Of a stretch of 35,278 nt of DNA, positions 18,733-26,517 are shown piece after piece; the stretch's first letter is position 1; each line of letters opens with the position of its first letter. The DNA is taken from the NCBI RefSeq assembly GCF_031181705.1, contig NZ_JAPSKN010000017.1:18878-54155 (forward strand). Reading direction: 5' to 3'. The DNA is from Streptomyces sp. (lineage in GTDB: Bacteria; Actinomycetota; Actinomycetes; Streptomycetales; Streptomycetaceae). The notes under the pieces were generated by a model. That model had not been told where the DNA came from and made no database searches. It saw only the letters and a program-made list of their open reading frames with translations. The translations under genes and the position numbers were made by a program.

Positions 18733-19930
18733 CGGAGCCTCCCCGACCCGGAGCCGGCCGCGTGAGCCGACGGTAACCGAGGAAACCCACCGCGACCGCG
18801 ACGGCCCCGGACACCGCCGGAACCCCGTACGCGGCGCGCGCCCCGGCGGCGTCGATGACCCAGCCGGCCGCGGAGGAGCCGAGCGCGACCCCCACCGCGA
18901 GCCCGGTGCTCACCCAGGTCATGCCCTCGGTGAGCTGCGCGCGTGGTACGTGCTCTTCGATGAGGGACATCGTCGTGATCATCGTCGGCGCGATGGACAG
19001 ACCCGCAACGAACAGCGCCACGGCCAGGAACGGCAAGTTTCCGACCAGTAGAAGTGGGATCATACTCACGGCCATGGCGCACACGCCCAGCAACCACCGA
19101 CGTTCCGGTGCCCCGGCGAAGTGCAGCAGCCCGAAGACCATGCCCGCCACGCAGGAACCCGCCGCGTACAGCGCGAGGACGACGCTCGCGGCGGCCTTGT
19201 GCCCCTCCTCGTCGGCGAAGGCCACGGTCACCACGTCGACGGCACCGAAGATCGCACCGGTGGCCACGAAGGTGGCCACCAGGACCTGCAGCCCCGGCGC
19301 GCGCAGCGCGCTGCCCCCGCCCTTGCGCTCGCGCGGATGCGGCTCGGGTTCGGTGGCGCGCTGCGCGGTCAGCCAGAAGACGCCCACCGCCAGGAAGCAC
19401 GCGGCGAGCAGCGGACCGGCCTCGGGGAACCAGGCCGTGGACAGGCCGATGGAGATGATCGGCCCGAAGATGAAGCACACCTCGTCCACCACGGACTCGA
19501 AGGAGTACGCGGTGTGCAGCTGCGGTGTGCCCCGGTAGAGGGTCGCCCAGCGGGCCCGGATCATCGCGCCGACGCTCGGCACGCAGCCGATGCCGACACA
19601 GGCCACGAACAGGACCCAGTCCGGCCACGCGTAGTGCGCGGCGAGCAGCAGGAGGGCCGCCGCCGCGAGCGAGACCAGCGTCGCCGGGCGCAGCACCCGC
19701 CGCTGCCCGTACTGGTCCACCAGCCGCGAGACCTGCGGTCCGGCCACCGCGGCGGCCAGCGCGATCGTCGCCGACAGGGCACCGGCCAGGCCGTAGCGTC
19801 CGGTGAGTTGGGAGACCATCGTGACCACGCCGATGCCCATCATCGACAGTGGCATCCGGCCGAGGAAGCCCGCGGCGGAGAAGCCCTTGGTGCCGGGGGC
19901 GGCGAACAGGGCGCGGTAGGGGCTGGGCAA
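18692..19930 (-). CDS. Major facilitator superfamily transporter
   Basis: Membrane protein of 412 residues with about 12 hydrophobic segments in two halves, joined by a basic loop near 200-215 (EPEPHPRERKGGG). The first cytoplasmic loop carries RLVDQYGQRRVLRP, the MFS motif A region in degenerate form. Putative export or uptake of a small molecule in the cytoplasmic membrane; the substrate is unknown. The start is TTG at 19930, with GGAG 6 nt before it. It overlaps the downstream oxidase by 41 nt, so the transporter may move that enzyme's substrate or product. The C-terminus is hydrophilic (RGGSVGQHSERKERHVA). Confidence 0.87.
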   Translation of the reverse strand: MPSPYRALFAAPGTKGFSAAGFLGRMPLSMMGIGVVTMVSQLTGRYGLAGALSATIALAAAVAGPQVSRLVDQYGQRRVLRPATLVSLAAAALLLLAAHYAWPDWVLFVACVGIGCVPSVGAMIRARWATLYRGTPQLHTAYSFESVVDEVCFIFGPIISIGLSTAWFPEAGPLLAACFLAVGVFWLTAQRATEPEPHPRERKGGGSALRAPGLQVLVATFVATGAIFGAVDVVTVAFADEEGHKAAASVVLALYAAGSCVAGMVFGLLHFAGAPERRWLLGVCAMAVSMIPLLLVGNLPFLAVALFVAGLSIAPTMITTMSLIEEHVPRAQLTEGMTWVSTGLAVGVALGSSAAGWVIDAAGARAAYGVPAVSGAVAVAVGFLGYRRLTRPAPGRGGSVGQHSERKERHVA

Positions 19931-20102
19931 CGGGGTCTCCGGAAAGGCTCAGTAAGCTGCGAACGCAGTCGACACAGCTTACGGCTCCGCACGTCCCTTG
20001 TGCACCTGTTCGACCGTTCCCGGACGGGCCCGCAGCGCGGCGCCGCGCGGGTACCACCCCGCCGTTTCCCGGCTGTCAGTGCAGGGTGGCAGGATCGGAG
20101 TC

Positions 20103-21230
20103 ATGCCAGACGCGCGCGATGTCACCCCCTACGACGCCCTGCTCCTGCTCTCCTTCGGCGGCCCGGAAGGCCCGGACGACGTGGTCCCGTTCCTGGAGAA
20201 CGTGACGCGCGGGCGCGGCATCCCCAAGGAGCGCCTCAAGGAGGTCGGGCAGCACTACTTCCTGTTCGGCGGGGTCAGCCCGATCAACGACCAGAACCGC
20301 GCCCTGCTGGACGCGCTGCGCAAGGACTTCGCCGAGCACGGCCTGGATCTTCCCGTCTACTGGGGCAACCGCAACTGGGCGCCGTACCTGACCGACACCC
20401 TGCGCGAGATGGTCCGCGACGGCCGCCGCCGCATCCTGGTGCTCGCCACCAGCGCCTACGCCTCGTACTCGGGCTGCCGCCAGTACCGCGAGAACCTCGC
20501 CGACGCGCTCGCCGCCCTGGAGAGCGAGGGCCTGGAGCTGCCGAGGGTCGACAAGCTGCGGCACTACTTCAACCACCCGGGCTTCCTGGAGCCCATGATC
20601 GACGGCGTGCTCCGCTCCCTCCAGGAGCTGCCCGAGGACGTCCGCGACGGGGCGCACCTGGCCTTCTCGACGCACTCGATCCCGACGGCCGCCGCCGACA
20701 CCTCCGGGCCCCTGGAGGGACACGGCGACGGCGGTGCGTACGTGCGGCAGCACCTGGACGTGGCGCGGTTCATCGCCGAGGCGGTCCGGGAGCGCACCGG
20801 CGTGGACCACCCCTGGCAGCTCGTCTACCAGTCCCGCTCGGGCGCCCCGCACATCCCGTGGCTGGAGCCCGACATCTGCGACCACCTCCAGGAGCGGCAC
20901 GCGGCCGGTGTCCCGGCCGTGGTGATCGCCCCCATCGGCTTCGTCTCCGACCACATGGAGGTCCTCTACGACCTCGACACGGAGGCCAAGGCCAAGGCGG
21001 AGGAACTGGGGCTGCCGATGCGCCGCTCGGCCACCGTCGGGGACGACCCGAGGTTCGCCGCCGCGGTCCGCGAGCTCGTCGTGGAGCGCGCCGCCGCCGA
21101 GCGCGGTGAGCAGGTCACGCCGTGCGCCCTGGGCTCCCTGGGCGCGAGCCACAACCTCTGCCCGGTCGGCTGCTGCCCGGCCCGTGCCCCCCGGCCCGCC
21201 GCGGCGGGCGCCGACAGCCCCTACGCGTGA
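20103..21230 (+). CDS. hemH: Coproporphyrin ferrochelatase, Fe-S type
   Basis: Protein of 375 residues that inserts Fe2+ into coproporphyrin III in the actinobacterial/Firmicutes haem route (also named cpfC). Family motifs are [40 protein letters not shown] and the catalytic-histidine segment FSTHSIP, followed by [12 protein letters not shown] and [16 protein letters not shown]. It carries Cys125 in YSGCRQYRE and a C-terminal Cys cluster (Cys341, Cys353, Cys357, Cys358; CPVGCCP). This is the arrangement of [2Fe-2S]-bearing actinobacterial ferrochelatases. The ATG at 20103 is 7 nt after CAGGAT, so the mRNA may be leaderless. The IMPase gene begins 8 nt after the stop. Confidence 0.94.
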   Translation: MPDARDVTPYDALLLLSFGGPEGPDDVVPFLENVTRGRGIPKERLKEVGQHYFLFGGVSPINDQNRALLDALRKDFAEHGLDLPVYWGNRNWAPYLTDTLREMVRDGRRRILVLATSAYASYSGCRQYRENLADALAALESEGLELPRVDKLRHYFNHPGFLEPMIDGVLRSLQELPEDVRDGAHLAFSTHSIPTAAADTSGPLEGHGDGGAYVRQHLDVARFIAEAVRERTGVDHPWQLVYQSRSGAPHIPWLEPDICDHLQERHAAGVPAVVIAPIGFVSDHMEVLYDLDTEAKAKAEELGLPMRRSATVGDDPRFAAAVRELVVERAAAERGEQVTPCALGSLGASHNLCPVGCCPARAPRPAAAGADSPYA

Positions 21231-21238
21231 GGAGCCCC

Positions 21239-22054
21239 GTGACCGACCCCCTGCACTCGGATCTGCTCGAACTCGCCCAGGAGGCCGCCCGCCGCGCCGG
21301 CGCGCTGCTGCGGGACGGCCGTCCGGCCGACCTGGCGGTGGCCGCGACCAAGTCCAGCCCCATCGACGTCGTCACGGAGATGGACATCGCGGCGGAGAAG
21401 CTGATCACCGGCCTGATCGCCGAGCGCCGCCCGGACGACGGCATCCTCGGCGAGGAGGGCGCCGCCACCGAAGGCACGAGCGGTGTCCGCTGGGTGATCG
21501 ACCCGCTCGACGGCACGGTCAACTACCTCTACGGGCTGCCCACCTGGTCCGTCTCCGTCGCCGCCGAGCAGGACGGCGAGACCGTGGTCGGAGTCGTCAC
21601 GGCCCCGATGCGCGGTGAGACGTTCCACGCGGTGCGCGGCCACGGCGCCTGGGCCACCGGCGCCTGGGACGGCGAACGCCGGCTGGCCTGCCGCCCCGCG
21701 CCGCCCCTGGACCAGGCCCTGGTCTCCACGGGTTTCAACTACGTGGCCGAGGTCCGCGCCCACCAGGCCGAGGTCGCCCGGCGGCTGATCCCGCTGCTGC
21801 GCGACATCCGGCGCGGCGGCTCGGCCGCGGTCGACCTGTGCGACCTGGCCGCGGGACGCCTCGACGGCTACTACGAGCGCGGCCTGCACGCCTGGGACCT
21901 CGCGGCGGGCGACCTGATCGCCCGGGAGGCGGGCGCGCTGACCGGTGGACGCCCCGGAGAGCGCCCTTCGGGCGAGCTCACGGTCGCCGGGACCCCCGGC
22001 GTCTTCGAGCCCCTCCAGCGCCTCCTGGAGGACTTCGGCGCCTGGCACGACTGA
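21239..22054 (+). CDS. Inositol monophosphatase family phosphatase (SuhB-like)
   Basis: Protein of 271 residues of the Mg2+-dependent, Li+-sensitive phosphatase family. The metal sites are Glu72/Glu73 in GEEG, Asp88 and Asp91 in WVIDPLDGTVNYLYG, and Asp220 in HAWDLAAG. Members dephosphorylate myo-inositol 1-phosphate, histidinol phosphate or PAP; inositol phosphate is plausible in an actinomycete that makes mycothiol and phosphatidylinositol. The GTG at 21239 has GAGGAG 4 nt upstream, and it lies 8 nt after hemH, so it is co-transcribed. M. tuberculosis suhB occupies a comparable place beside the DUF4193/dut block. Confidence 0.9.
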   Translation: MTDPLHSDLLELAQEAARRAGALLRDGRPADLAVAATKSSPIDVVTEMDIAAEKLITGLIAERRPDDGILGEEGAATEGTSGVRWVIDPLDGTVNYLYGLPTWSVSVAAEQDGETVVGVVTAPMRGETFHAVRGHGAWATGAWDGERRLACRPAPPLDQALVSTGFNYVAEVRAHQAEVARRLIPLLRDIRRGGSAAVDLCDLAAGRLDGYYERGLHAWDLAAGDLIAREAGALTGGRPGERPSGELTVAGTPGVFEPLQRLLEDFGAWHD

Positions 22055-22123
22055 GGACGGCGCGCCCAGGGCGGCGGCAGCCCGACGCCGCCCGGCGGGC
22101 CGCCGACGGCACTGCGAACACCG

Positions 22124-22165
22124 CGTGAACATGCCGTAGGACAACTCGTGAACATGCCGTAGGAC
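22124..22165. repeat. 19-bp perfect direct repeat, two copies, 23-bp period
   Basis: CGTGAACATGCCGTAGGAC occurs at 22124-22142 and again at 22147-22165, separated by AACT. It lies in the 3' spacer after the IMPase gene, just before the terminator. It may be a local duplication or a tandem binding site. Confidence 0.85.
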
Positions 22166-22171
22166 GACGCA

Positions 22172-22204
22172 GCGGGCCCCGGCGCTGGATTCGCCGGGGC
22201 CCGC
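22172..22204. terminator. Bidirectional terminator after the IMPase gene
   Basis: A perfect 13-bp stem, GCGGGCCCCGGCG (22172-22184) with CGCCGGGGCCCGC (22192-22204), has a 7-nt loop. It lies between the IMPase stop and the end of the small minus-strand gene at 22219. Confidence 0.8.
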
Positions 22205-22218
22205 CGCACGGTCCTTGA

Positions 22219-22392
22219 TCAGACGCTCGTCGCGCCGACCTCCACACCGTGCTCGGCGGCGAGACGGCGCAGGTCGTCGAGCTCACCCTGCTCCACCTCG
22301 ACGAGGAAGTCGTCGCCCTCGTCGCGAGCCCGGGACAGATCGGACTCGGTCGCCCTTATGCGCTGCAGAAGTCCTGCGGTGAATGCGTCCAT
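22219..22392 (-). CDS. Small conserved hypothetical protein, 57 residues
   Basis: The ATG at 22392 opens MDAFTAGLLQRIRATESDLSRARDE; a G-rich ribosome-binding tract (GAGGGGG) lies about 8 nt upstream on the minus strand. The sequence is acidic and strongly helical with heptad-like spacing of Leu, Ile and Val (DFLVEVEQGELDDLRRLAAEHGVEV), suggesting a short coiled coil or helical hairpin. It ends at the TGA at 22219, directly before a terminator. I do not recognise a function. Similar small proteins are common in streptomycetes. The G/C-biased third positions agree with real coding. Confidence 0.72.
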   Translation of the reverse strand: MDAFTAGLLQRIRATESDLSRARDEGDDFLVEVEQGELDDLRRLAAEHGVEVGATSV

Positions 22393-22816
22393 GCTGCGCC
22401 CCCTCGTCCTGGGTCGTGGGTAGATGGCACGGGGGTGTGCCGTTCGGAAGGGACGATCACGTCTCCTGCGGATGCCCAGCGCCGCTCGGCCGGGCGGCGA
22501 CGGTGCCGGACACCCACGCCCGCCCTGCGGAAGCGGATGGTGCGCACCGCATGGTGGTGCGGTACCTGCAGAGGGTGATCGTGGGATGTAAAGCCGTCCT
22601 CCCCAAGCACCCTTCCGTGGAAACCTAACCGGGGGAGAAAATCTCTTATTCCCCTGCCGCCCGCGCCGCTGCCGCCCGCGCCCCCGCACCCGCCTTACCT
22701 CCGACTTATGGCCGAAAAGGGCAGGATGGAGGGCAACACACCGACACCGTCGAAGACCCCTGCCCCCGTGCGCCCGAAGAGCGCTAGGCGGGTGGACATC
22801 AGGAAGGACAAGGGAC
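22393..22816. other. Divergent intergenic region between the small gene and cutR
   Basis: This 424-bp region has no gene that I can support. It contains an A/T-rich island at 22621-22654 with a potential hairpin (GGGGA 22632-22636 with TCCCC 22650-22654). It also has the direct repeat CTTAC/CTTAT in CTTACCTCCGACTTATGG (about 22692-22709), whose roughly 11-bp spacing is the kind of half-site pair used by OmpR-type regulators; it may be a CutR autoregulation site. Promoters for both flanking genes should be here but could not be assigned. Confidence 0.35.
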
Positions 22817-23470
22817 GTGCGCGTACTCGTCGTCGAGGACGAGCAACTGCTCGCCGATGCGGTGGCCACCGGACTGCGCCGGGAGGCCATGGCCGTCGAC
22901 GTCGTCTACGACGGTGCGGCCGCCCTGGAGCGCATCGGCGTCAACGACTACGACGTGGTCGTCCTCGACCGTGACCTCCCGCTCGTGCACGGCGACGACG
23001 TCTGCCGCAAGATCGTCGAACTCGGCATGCCCACACGCGTGCTGATGCTCACGGCCTCGGGCGACGTCAGCGACCGTGTGGAGGGTCTGGAGATCGGCGC
23101 GGACGACTACCTGCCCAAGCCGTTCGCCTTCAGCGAGCTCATCGCCCGCGTGCGCGCCCTCGGCCGGCGCACCAGCGTGCCCCTGCCGCCCGTGCTGGAG
23201 CGCGCCGGCATCAAGCTCGATCCCAACCGCCGCGAGGTCTTCCGCGACGGCAAGGAGGTCCAGCTCGCGCCGAAGGAGTTCGCCGTCCTGGAGGTGCTCA
23301 TGCGCAGCGAGGGCGCCGTCGTCTCGGCGGAACAACTCCTGGAGAAGGCCTGGGACGAGAACACCGACCCGTTCACCAACGTCGTGCGCGTGACGGTCAT
23401 GACCCTGCGCCGCAAGCTCGGCGAGCCGCCCGTCATCGTCACCGTCCCCGGCTCCGGCTACCGGATCTGA
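22817..23470 (+). CDS. cutR: Response regulator CutR (OmpR/PhoB family)
   Basis: Protein of 217 residues. The receiver domain spans 1-115 with the acidic pocket Glu7-Asp8, phospho-acceptor Asp51 in VVVLDRDLP, and Lys101 in LPKPFAF. The winged-helix DNA-binding domain spans about 125-217 (LAPKEFAVLEVLMRSEGAVVSAEQLLEKAWDE; RVTVMTLRRKLGEPPVIVTVPGSGYRI). The GTG at 22817 is preceded by AGGAAGG 9 nt upstream. The cutS kinase gene starts 6 nt after its stop. The name comes from S. lividans, where the pair represses copper-dependent melanin genes; later work links it to extracytoplasmic folding or secretion stress. Identity with CutR is inferred from similarity to the remembered family and from the paired CutS. 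Confidence 0.88.
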   Translation: MRVLVVEDEQLLADAVATGLRREAMAVDVVYDGAAALERIGVNDYDVVVLDRDLPLVHGDDVCRKIVELGMPTRVLMLTASGDVSDRVEGLEIGADDYLPKPFAFSELIARVRALGRRTSVPLPPVLERAGIKLDPNRREVFRDGKEVQLAPKEFAVLEVLMRSEGAVVSAEQLLEKAWDENTDPFTNVVRVTVMTLRRKLGEPPVIVTVPGSGYRI

Positions 23471-23476
23471 TCCCCG

Positions 23477-24709
23477 GTGGCAGCTACCCCCGCGCCTCCG
23501 CAGGCGCCCCCGAAACCCACCTGGGACCCCAGAAGGCCCGTACCGCCCTTCCCGTGGCTGCGCCCGACCATCCGCATACGGCTGACGCTGCTGTACGGCG
23601 GCATGTTCCTGATCGCCGGCATCCTGCTGCTGTCGATCATCTACCTGCTCGCGGCGCAGGCGCTGAACGTGGGCAGCGACCTGCCGTTCAAGATCGTCGA
23701 GGGCAAGGTCACCAGCGACATCTGCAACCTGCCCGACCAGGCCTCGCCCAGTGAGTTCAACAACGCCATGAACCACTGCGTCAACGAGCAGCGCCAGAGC
23801 GCCCTGGACAACCTGCTCAGCCGCTCGCTGCTGGCGCTTCTGGGCCTCGCGGTCATCGCCTTCGCCTTCGGCTACGCCATGGCCGGGCGCGTCCTGTCGC
23901 CGCTGGGCCGGATCACCCGCACCGCCCGCGCGGTGGCGGGCTCGGACCTGTCCCGCCGGATCGAGCTGGACGGCCCGGACGACGAGCTGAAGGAGCTGGC
24001 CGACACCTTCGACGACATGCTGGAGCGGCTCCAGCGCGCCTTCACCGCCCAGCAGCGCTTCGTCGGCAACGCCTCGCACGAACTGAGAACGCCCCTGGCG
24101 ATCAACCGCACCCTGCTGGAGGTGCACCTGTCCGACCCGGGCGCCCCGGTGGAGCTCCAGCAGCTCGGCAAGACGCTGCTGGCCACCAACGAGCGCAGCG
24201 AGCAGCTGGTGGAGGGCCTGCTGCTGCTCGCCCGCAGCGACAACCAGATCGTCGAGCGGGGCCCGGTGGACTTGGCCGAGGTCGCCGGGCAGGCCATCGA
24301 CCAGGTGCACGGGGAGGCCGAGAGCAAGGGCGTCACCATCCGCGGCGAGCAGAAGCCCGCGGTCGTCCAGGGCAACGGCGTGCTGCTGGAGCGGATCGCG
24401 CTCAACCTGCTGCAGAACGCCGTGCGCTACAACGTGCCCGAGGGCGGCTGGGTCGAGGTCACCACCGACGTCCAGCACGGCCAGGCGGTCCTGGTCGTGT
24501 CCAACACGGGCCCGGTGGTGCCGGCGTACGAGATCGACAACCTCTTCGAGCCGTTCCGGCGGCTGCGCACCGAGCGCACGGGCAGCGACAAGGGCGTGGG
24601 GCTCGGTCTGTCCATCGTCCGCTCCGTGGCCCGGGCGCACGGCGGGCACATCTTCGCCCAGCCTCGGGAGGGAGGGGGGCTCGTGATGCGAGTCACGCTG
24701 CCCATCTGA
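23477..24709 (+). CDS. cutS: Sensor histidine kinase CutS
   Basis: Protein of 410 residues. The cytoplasmic N-terminus is proline-rich. TM1 spans about 37-60, an extracytoplasmic sensor loop about 61-116, TM2 about 117-137 and HAMP about 138-190. The dimerisation/phospho-acceptor domain has His201 in FVGNASHELRTPLAINR, and the HATPase domain spans about 300-410 (LLQNAVRYNVPEGG, GVGLGLSIVRSVARAHGG). The short sensor loop holds exactly two cysteines, Cys83 and Cys101 (TSDICNLPDQ; NAMNHCVNEQ), which could form a disulfide outside the cell. It starts at the GTG at 23477, 6 nt after cutR, with only a weak ribosome-binding site, so translation probably depends on coupling. Confidence 0.9.
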   Translation: MAATPAPPQAPPKPTWDPRRPVPPFPWLRPTIRIRLTLLYGGMFLIAGILLLSIIYLLAAQALNVGSDLPFKIVEGKVTSDICNLPDQASPSEFNNAMNHCVNEQRQSALDNLLSRSLLALLGLAVIAFAFGYAMAGRVLSPLGRITRTARAVAGSDLSRRIELDGPDDELKELADTFDDMLERLQRAFTAQQRFVGNASHELRTPLAINRTLLEVHLSDPGAPVELQQLGKTLLATNERSEQLVEGLLLLARSDNQIVERGPVDLAEVAGQAIDQVHGEAESKGVTIRGEQKPAVVQGNGVLLERIALNLLQNAVRYNVPEGGWVEVTTDVQHGQAVLVVSNTGPVVPAYEIDNLFEPFRRLRTERTGSDKGVGLGLSIVRSVARAHGGHIFAQPREGGGLVMRVTLPI

Positions 24710-24793
24710 GATCATGGCGCCGATCAACTCGGCGACACACGGGGATGTTCGCTTTGCGCGGAATTTCGCGAGGTGCGCCGCATCGAATCCGTG

Positions 24794-24807
24794 TGTGATC
24801 GATCACA
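24794..24807. promoter_or_regulatory. 14-bp perfect palindrome, possible operator
   Basis: TGTGATCGATCACA is a perfect palindrome. Its arms equal the CRP half-sites TGTGA/TCACA, but the spacer is 4 bp instead of 6, so it is not a standard CRP site. Confidence 0.4.
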
Positions 24808-24917
24808 GGGACGCCTTTCCGGTCATCTACTCTCCGTGATCATGCACCCTGTCGGAAAGCCGGGAAAATCCCGGTTTCCGGGGGTCTTGATCACGGGAAG
24901 TACACGGTGAGACGCCT

Positions 24918-24947
24918 TTGAAGTGCGGCATTCGGACCGTGTACGGT
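24918..24947 (+). promoter_or_regulatory. Candidate vegetative promoter for the DUF4193 gene
   Basis: TTGAAG (24918-24923) and TACGGT (24942-24947) are 18 bp apart, a fair match to TTGACA/TANNNT. The -10 lies inside a 7-bp inverted repeat, GGACCGT (24934-24940) with ACGGTCC (24943-24949), around a 2-bp centre. The leader would be about 160 nt. Confidence 0.5.
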
Positions 24948-25114
24948 CCCCATCGCCATCCAAGCCGATCACTCGTGAGGAGTCCGGTTGGGTGTCGATT
25001 GAGTAACAGACCTTGATGTGAGGCAAAATCTCCGCCTCAGGTCGGGCACAAGTCCGGCCTCTCACGCGTTACGTGCGCTGGAGACACCGCAGACACCCAG
25101 AGGGGGAGAGCGAC

Positions 25115-25411
25115 ATGGCAACCGATTACGACACTCCACGCAAGACCGACGACGACGTCGACTCGGACAGTCTCGAGGAACTGAAGGCCCGGAGGAACGA
25201 CAAGTCGGCCTCCGCCGTTGACGTCGACGAATTCGAGGCCGCCGAAGGTCTCGAACTGCCCGGAGCGGACCTCTCGAACGAGGAGCTGGCCGTCCGGGTG
25301 CTCCCGAAGCAGCAGGACGAGTTCACGTGCATGAGCTGCTTCCTGGTGCACCACCGCAGCCAGCTGGCCCGGGAGAAGAACGGTCAGCCGATCTGCCGCG
25401 ACTGCGACTGA
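25115..25411 (+). CDS. DUF4193 family small zinc-ribbon-like protein
   Basis: Protein of 98 residues. The first 60 or so are acidic and hydrophilic (MATDYDTPRKTDDDVDSDSLEE). The C-terminus carries two CxxC pairs, Cys72/Cys75 in FTCMSCFLVHHRS and Cys94/Cys97 in PICRDCD, a likely structural zinc ribbon resembling the end of DksA-type proteins. The family is conserved across actinobacteria (Rv2699c in M. tuberculosis) and its function is unknown. The ATG at 25115 follows a strong AGAGGGGGAGAG site. The upstream leader of about 160 nt is unusually long. The next gene starts 13 nt after its stop. A role in transcription or redox sensing is only a guess from the Cys pattern. Confidence 0.88.
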   Translation: MATDYDTPRKTDDDVDSDSLEELKARRNDKSASAVDVDEFEAAEGLELPGADLSNEELAVRVLPKQQDEFTCMSCFLVHHRSQLAREKNGQPICRDCD

Positions 25412-25424
25412 GGGCGGGTCGGCC

Positions 25425-26396
25425 GTGACTGGCTCGACCCCTCCCTGGAAGCGCCGCTTCTCCAAGCGGAAGGCGGACGAAGGGCCGATGGACGACGGCC
25501 CGCAGTACGGCGCGCGTGACGACGGGCGAGGCTCCACCGGTACGGGGGCGGCCTCGCTCGAACCGGCAGCGGACCGGGGTGACCTCCCGGCATCCGTGGA
25601 CGTCCCCGCACCCGTCGCCCGACGGCGGGCGGGGGCGATCCGGGAGCGGGCCAGACGCAGCGCCCGCAAGGGCGGCGAGAGGGCCCGGGCGGGGCTCGCG
25701 TTCCTCGCCGACCGGATCATCGAACTGGCCCCGCGAATCCCCGTGCGGGACCTGGCGACGCTGCGCAGGCAGTTCCCGGGCCTCGGGCCCGAGGAGCTGG
25801 CGGACAAGCTCGTCGCGGGCGCGGCGAAGGCGACGGCGACGGTCGGGGCCGGCGTCGGCGCGGCGGCCATGCTGCCCGTGCCGCCCGCGATGCCGACGGA
25901 ACTGGCCGCCGAGGTCACCGGCGTCGCCGCGATCGAGCTGAAGCTGATCGCCGAACTCCACGAGGTCTACGGCGTACGGCCGCCCGGCAACCTCAAGCAG
26001 CGCAGCACCGCCTACCTCGACTCGTGGTCGGGGGAGCGCGGCATCGACACGACCAAGCCGTCGACCTACAGCACGGCGCTGAACAGCCGCATGAAGCGCG
26101 AGCTGCGCCAGCGGATCATGAAGCGGATGGTCCGCAACATGCCGAACCTGATGCCGTTCCTGGTGGGTGCCGCCGTGGGCGCGGCCATGAACCGCAGCGA
26201 GACGAGAAAGCTCGCCGCGCGGATCCGTGAGGACCTGCGCAGGATCCAGGTGCCCTGGGACGCCCTGGACGCGCTGCCCGCCCTGGAACAGCCGGCGGAC
26301 GCCCTGCGGATGGGCGCGATCACCCACGACCCCCTGGGCCACCACGACGACGAGCCCGAGGGCGGCGTGGACGGCAGGCGCGACGGCGGGCGGTGA
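25425..26396 (+). CDS. Conserved hypothetical protein, 323 residues, with a Gly/Ala-rich hydrophobic segment
   Basis: The GTG at 25425 lies 13 nt after the DUF4193 stop, so the two are likely in one transcript. The N-terminal third is charged and disordered (WKRRFSKRKADE; VARRRAGAIRERARRSARKGG). The centre has a Gly/Ala-rich stretch (AAKATATVGAGVGAAAMLPVPPAMPTE) followed by an amphipathic helix ending in LIAELHEVYGVRPPG, which recalls EcsC-like proteins. A second hydrophobic patch is LMPFLVGAAVGAAMNRSETRKLA. The C-terminus is acidic, then basic. It may associate with membranes. I do not recognise a function; EcsC-like is a weak resemblance only. Confidence 0.8.
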   Translation: MTGSTPPWKRRFSKRKADEGPMDDGPQYGARDDGRGSTGTGAASLEPAADRGDLPASVDVPAPVARRRAGAIRERARRSARKGGERARAGLAFLADRIIELAPRIPVRDLATLRRQFPGLGPEELADKLVAGAAKATATVGAGVGAAAMLPVPPAMPTELAAEVTGVAAIELKLIAELHEVYGVRPPGNLKQRSTAYLDSWSGERGIDTTKPSTYSTALNSRMKRELRQRIMKRMVRNMPNLMPFLVGAAVGAAMNRSETRKLAARIREDLRRIQVPWDALDALPALEQPADALRMGAITHDPLGHHDDEPEGGVDGRRDGGR

Positions 26397-26517
26397 GGCC
26401 CGCCGTCCGTCTCCGGAGGAAAGCCCGCGCCGACCGGAGGGAAGTTCGCCGACCAGGACAGGTCACCACCTGGCGGGCGAGGCCCAGAGCCGCCGGGTAA
26501 GTCCCCGAGCGGCTGTG

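Larger units (their letters stand above)
24710..25114. other. 405-bp intergenic region before the DUF4193 gene
   Basis: No gene is supported here. It holds a 14-bp perfect palindrome (24794-24807), an imperfect hairpin at 24854-24879 (GGAAAGCCGGGA with TCCCGGTTTCC, one bulge) that may end the cutRS message, a promoter candidate at 24918-24947, and a leader of about 160 nt with several pairing options. It is less GC-rich than the coding DNA around it. Confidence 0.5.

Noticed and set aside
22356..22628. Small open frames in the spacer upstream of cutR
   Set aside because: Rich in Arg, His and Pro, with no ribosome-binding site and poor third-position bias.
24794..24807. A CRP binding site
   Set aside because: The half-sites match, but the spacer is 4 bp, not 6. 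It is kept only as an unassigned palindrome.
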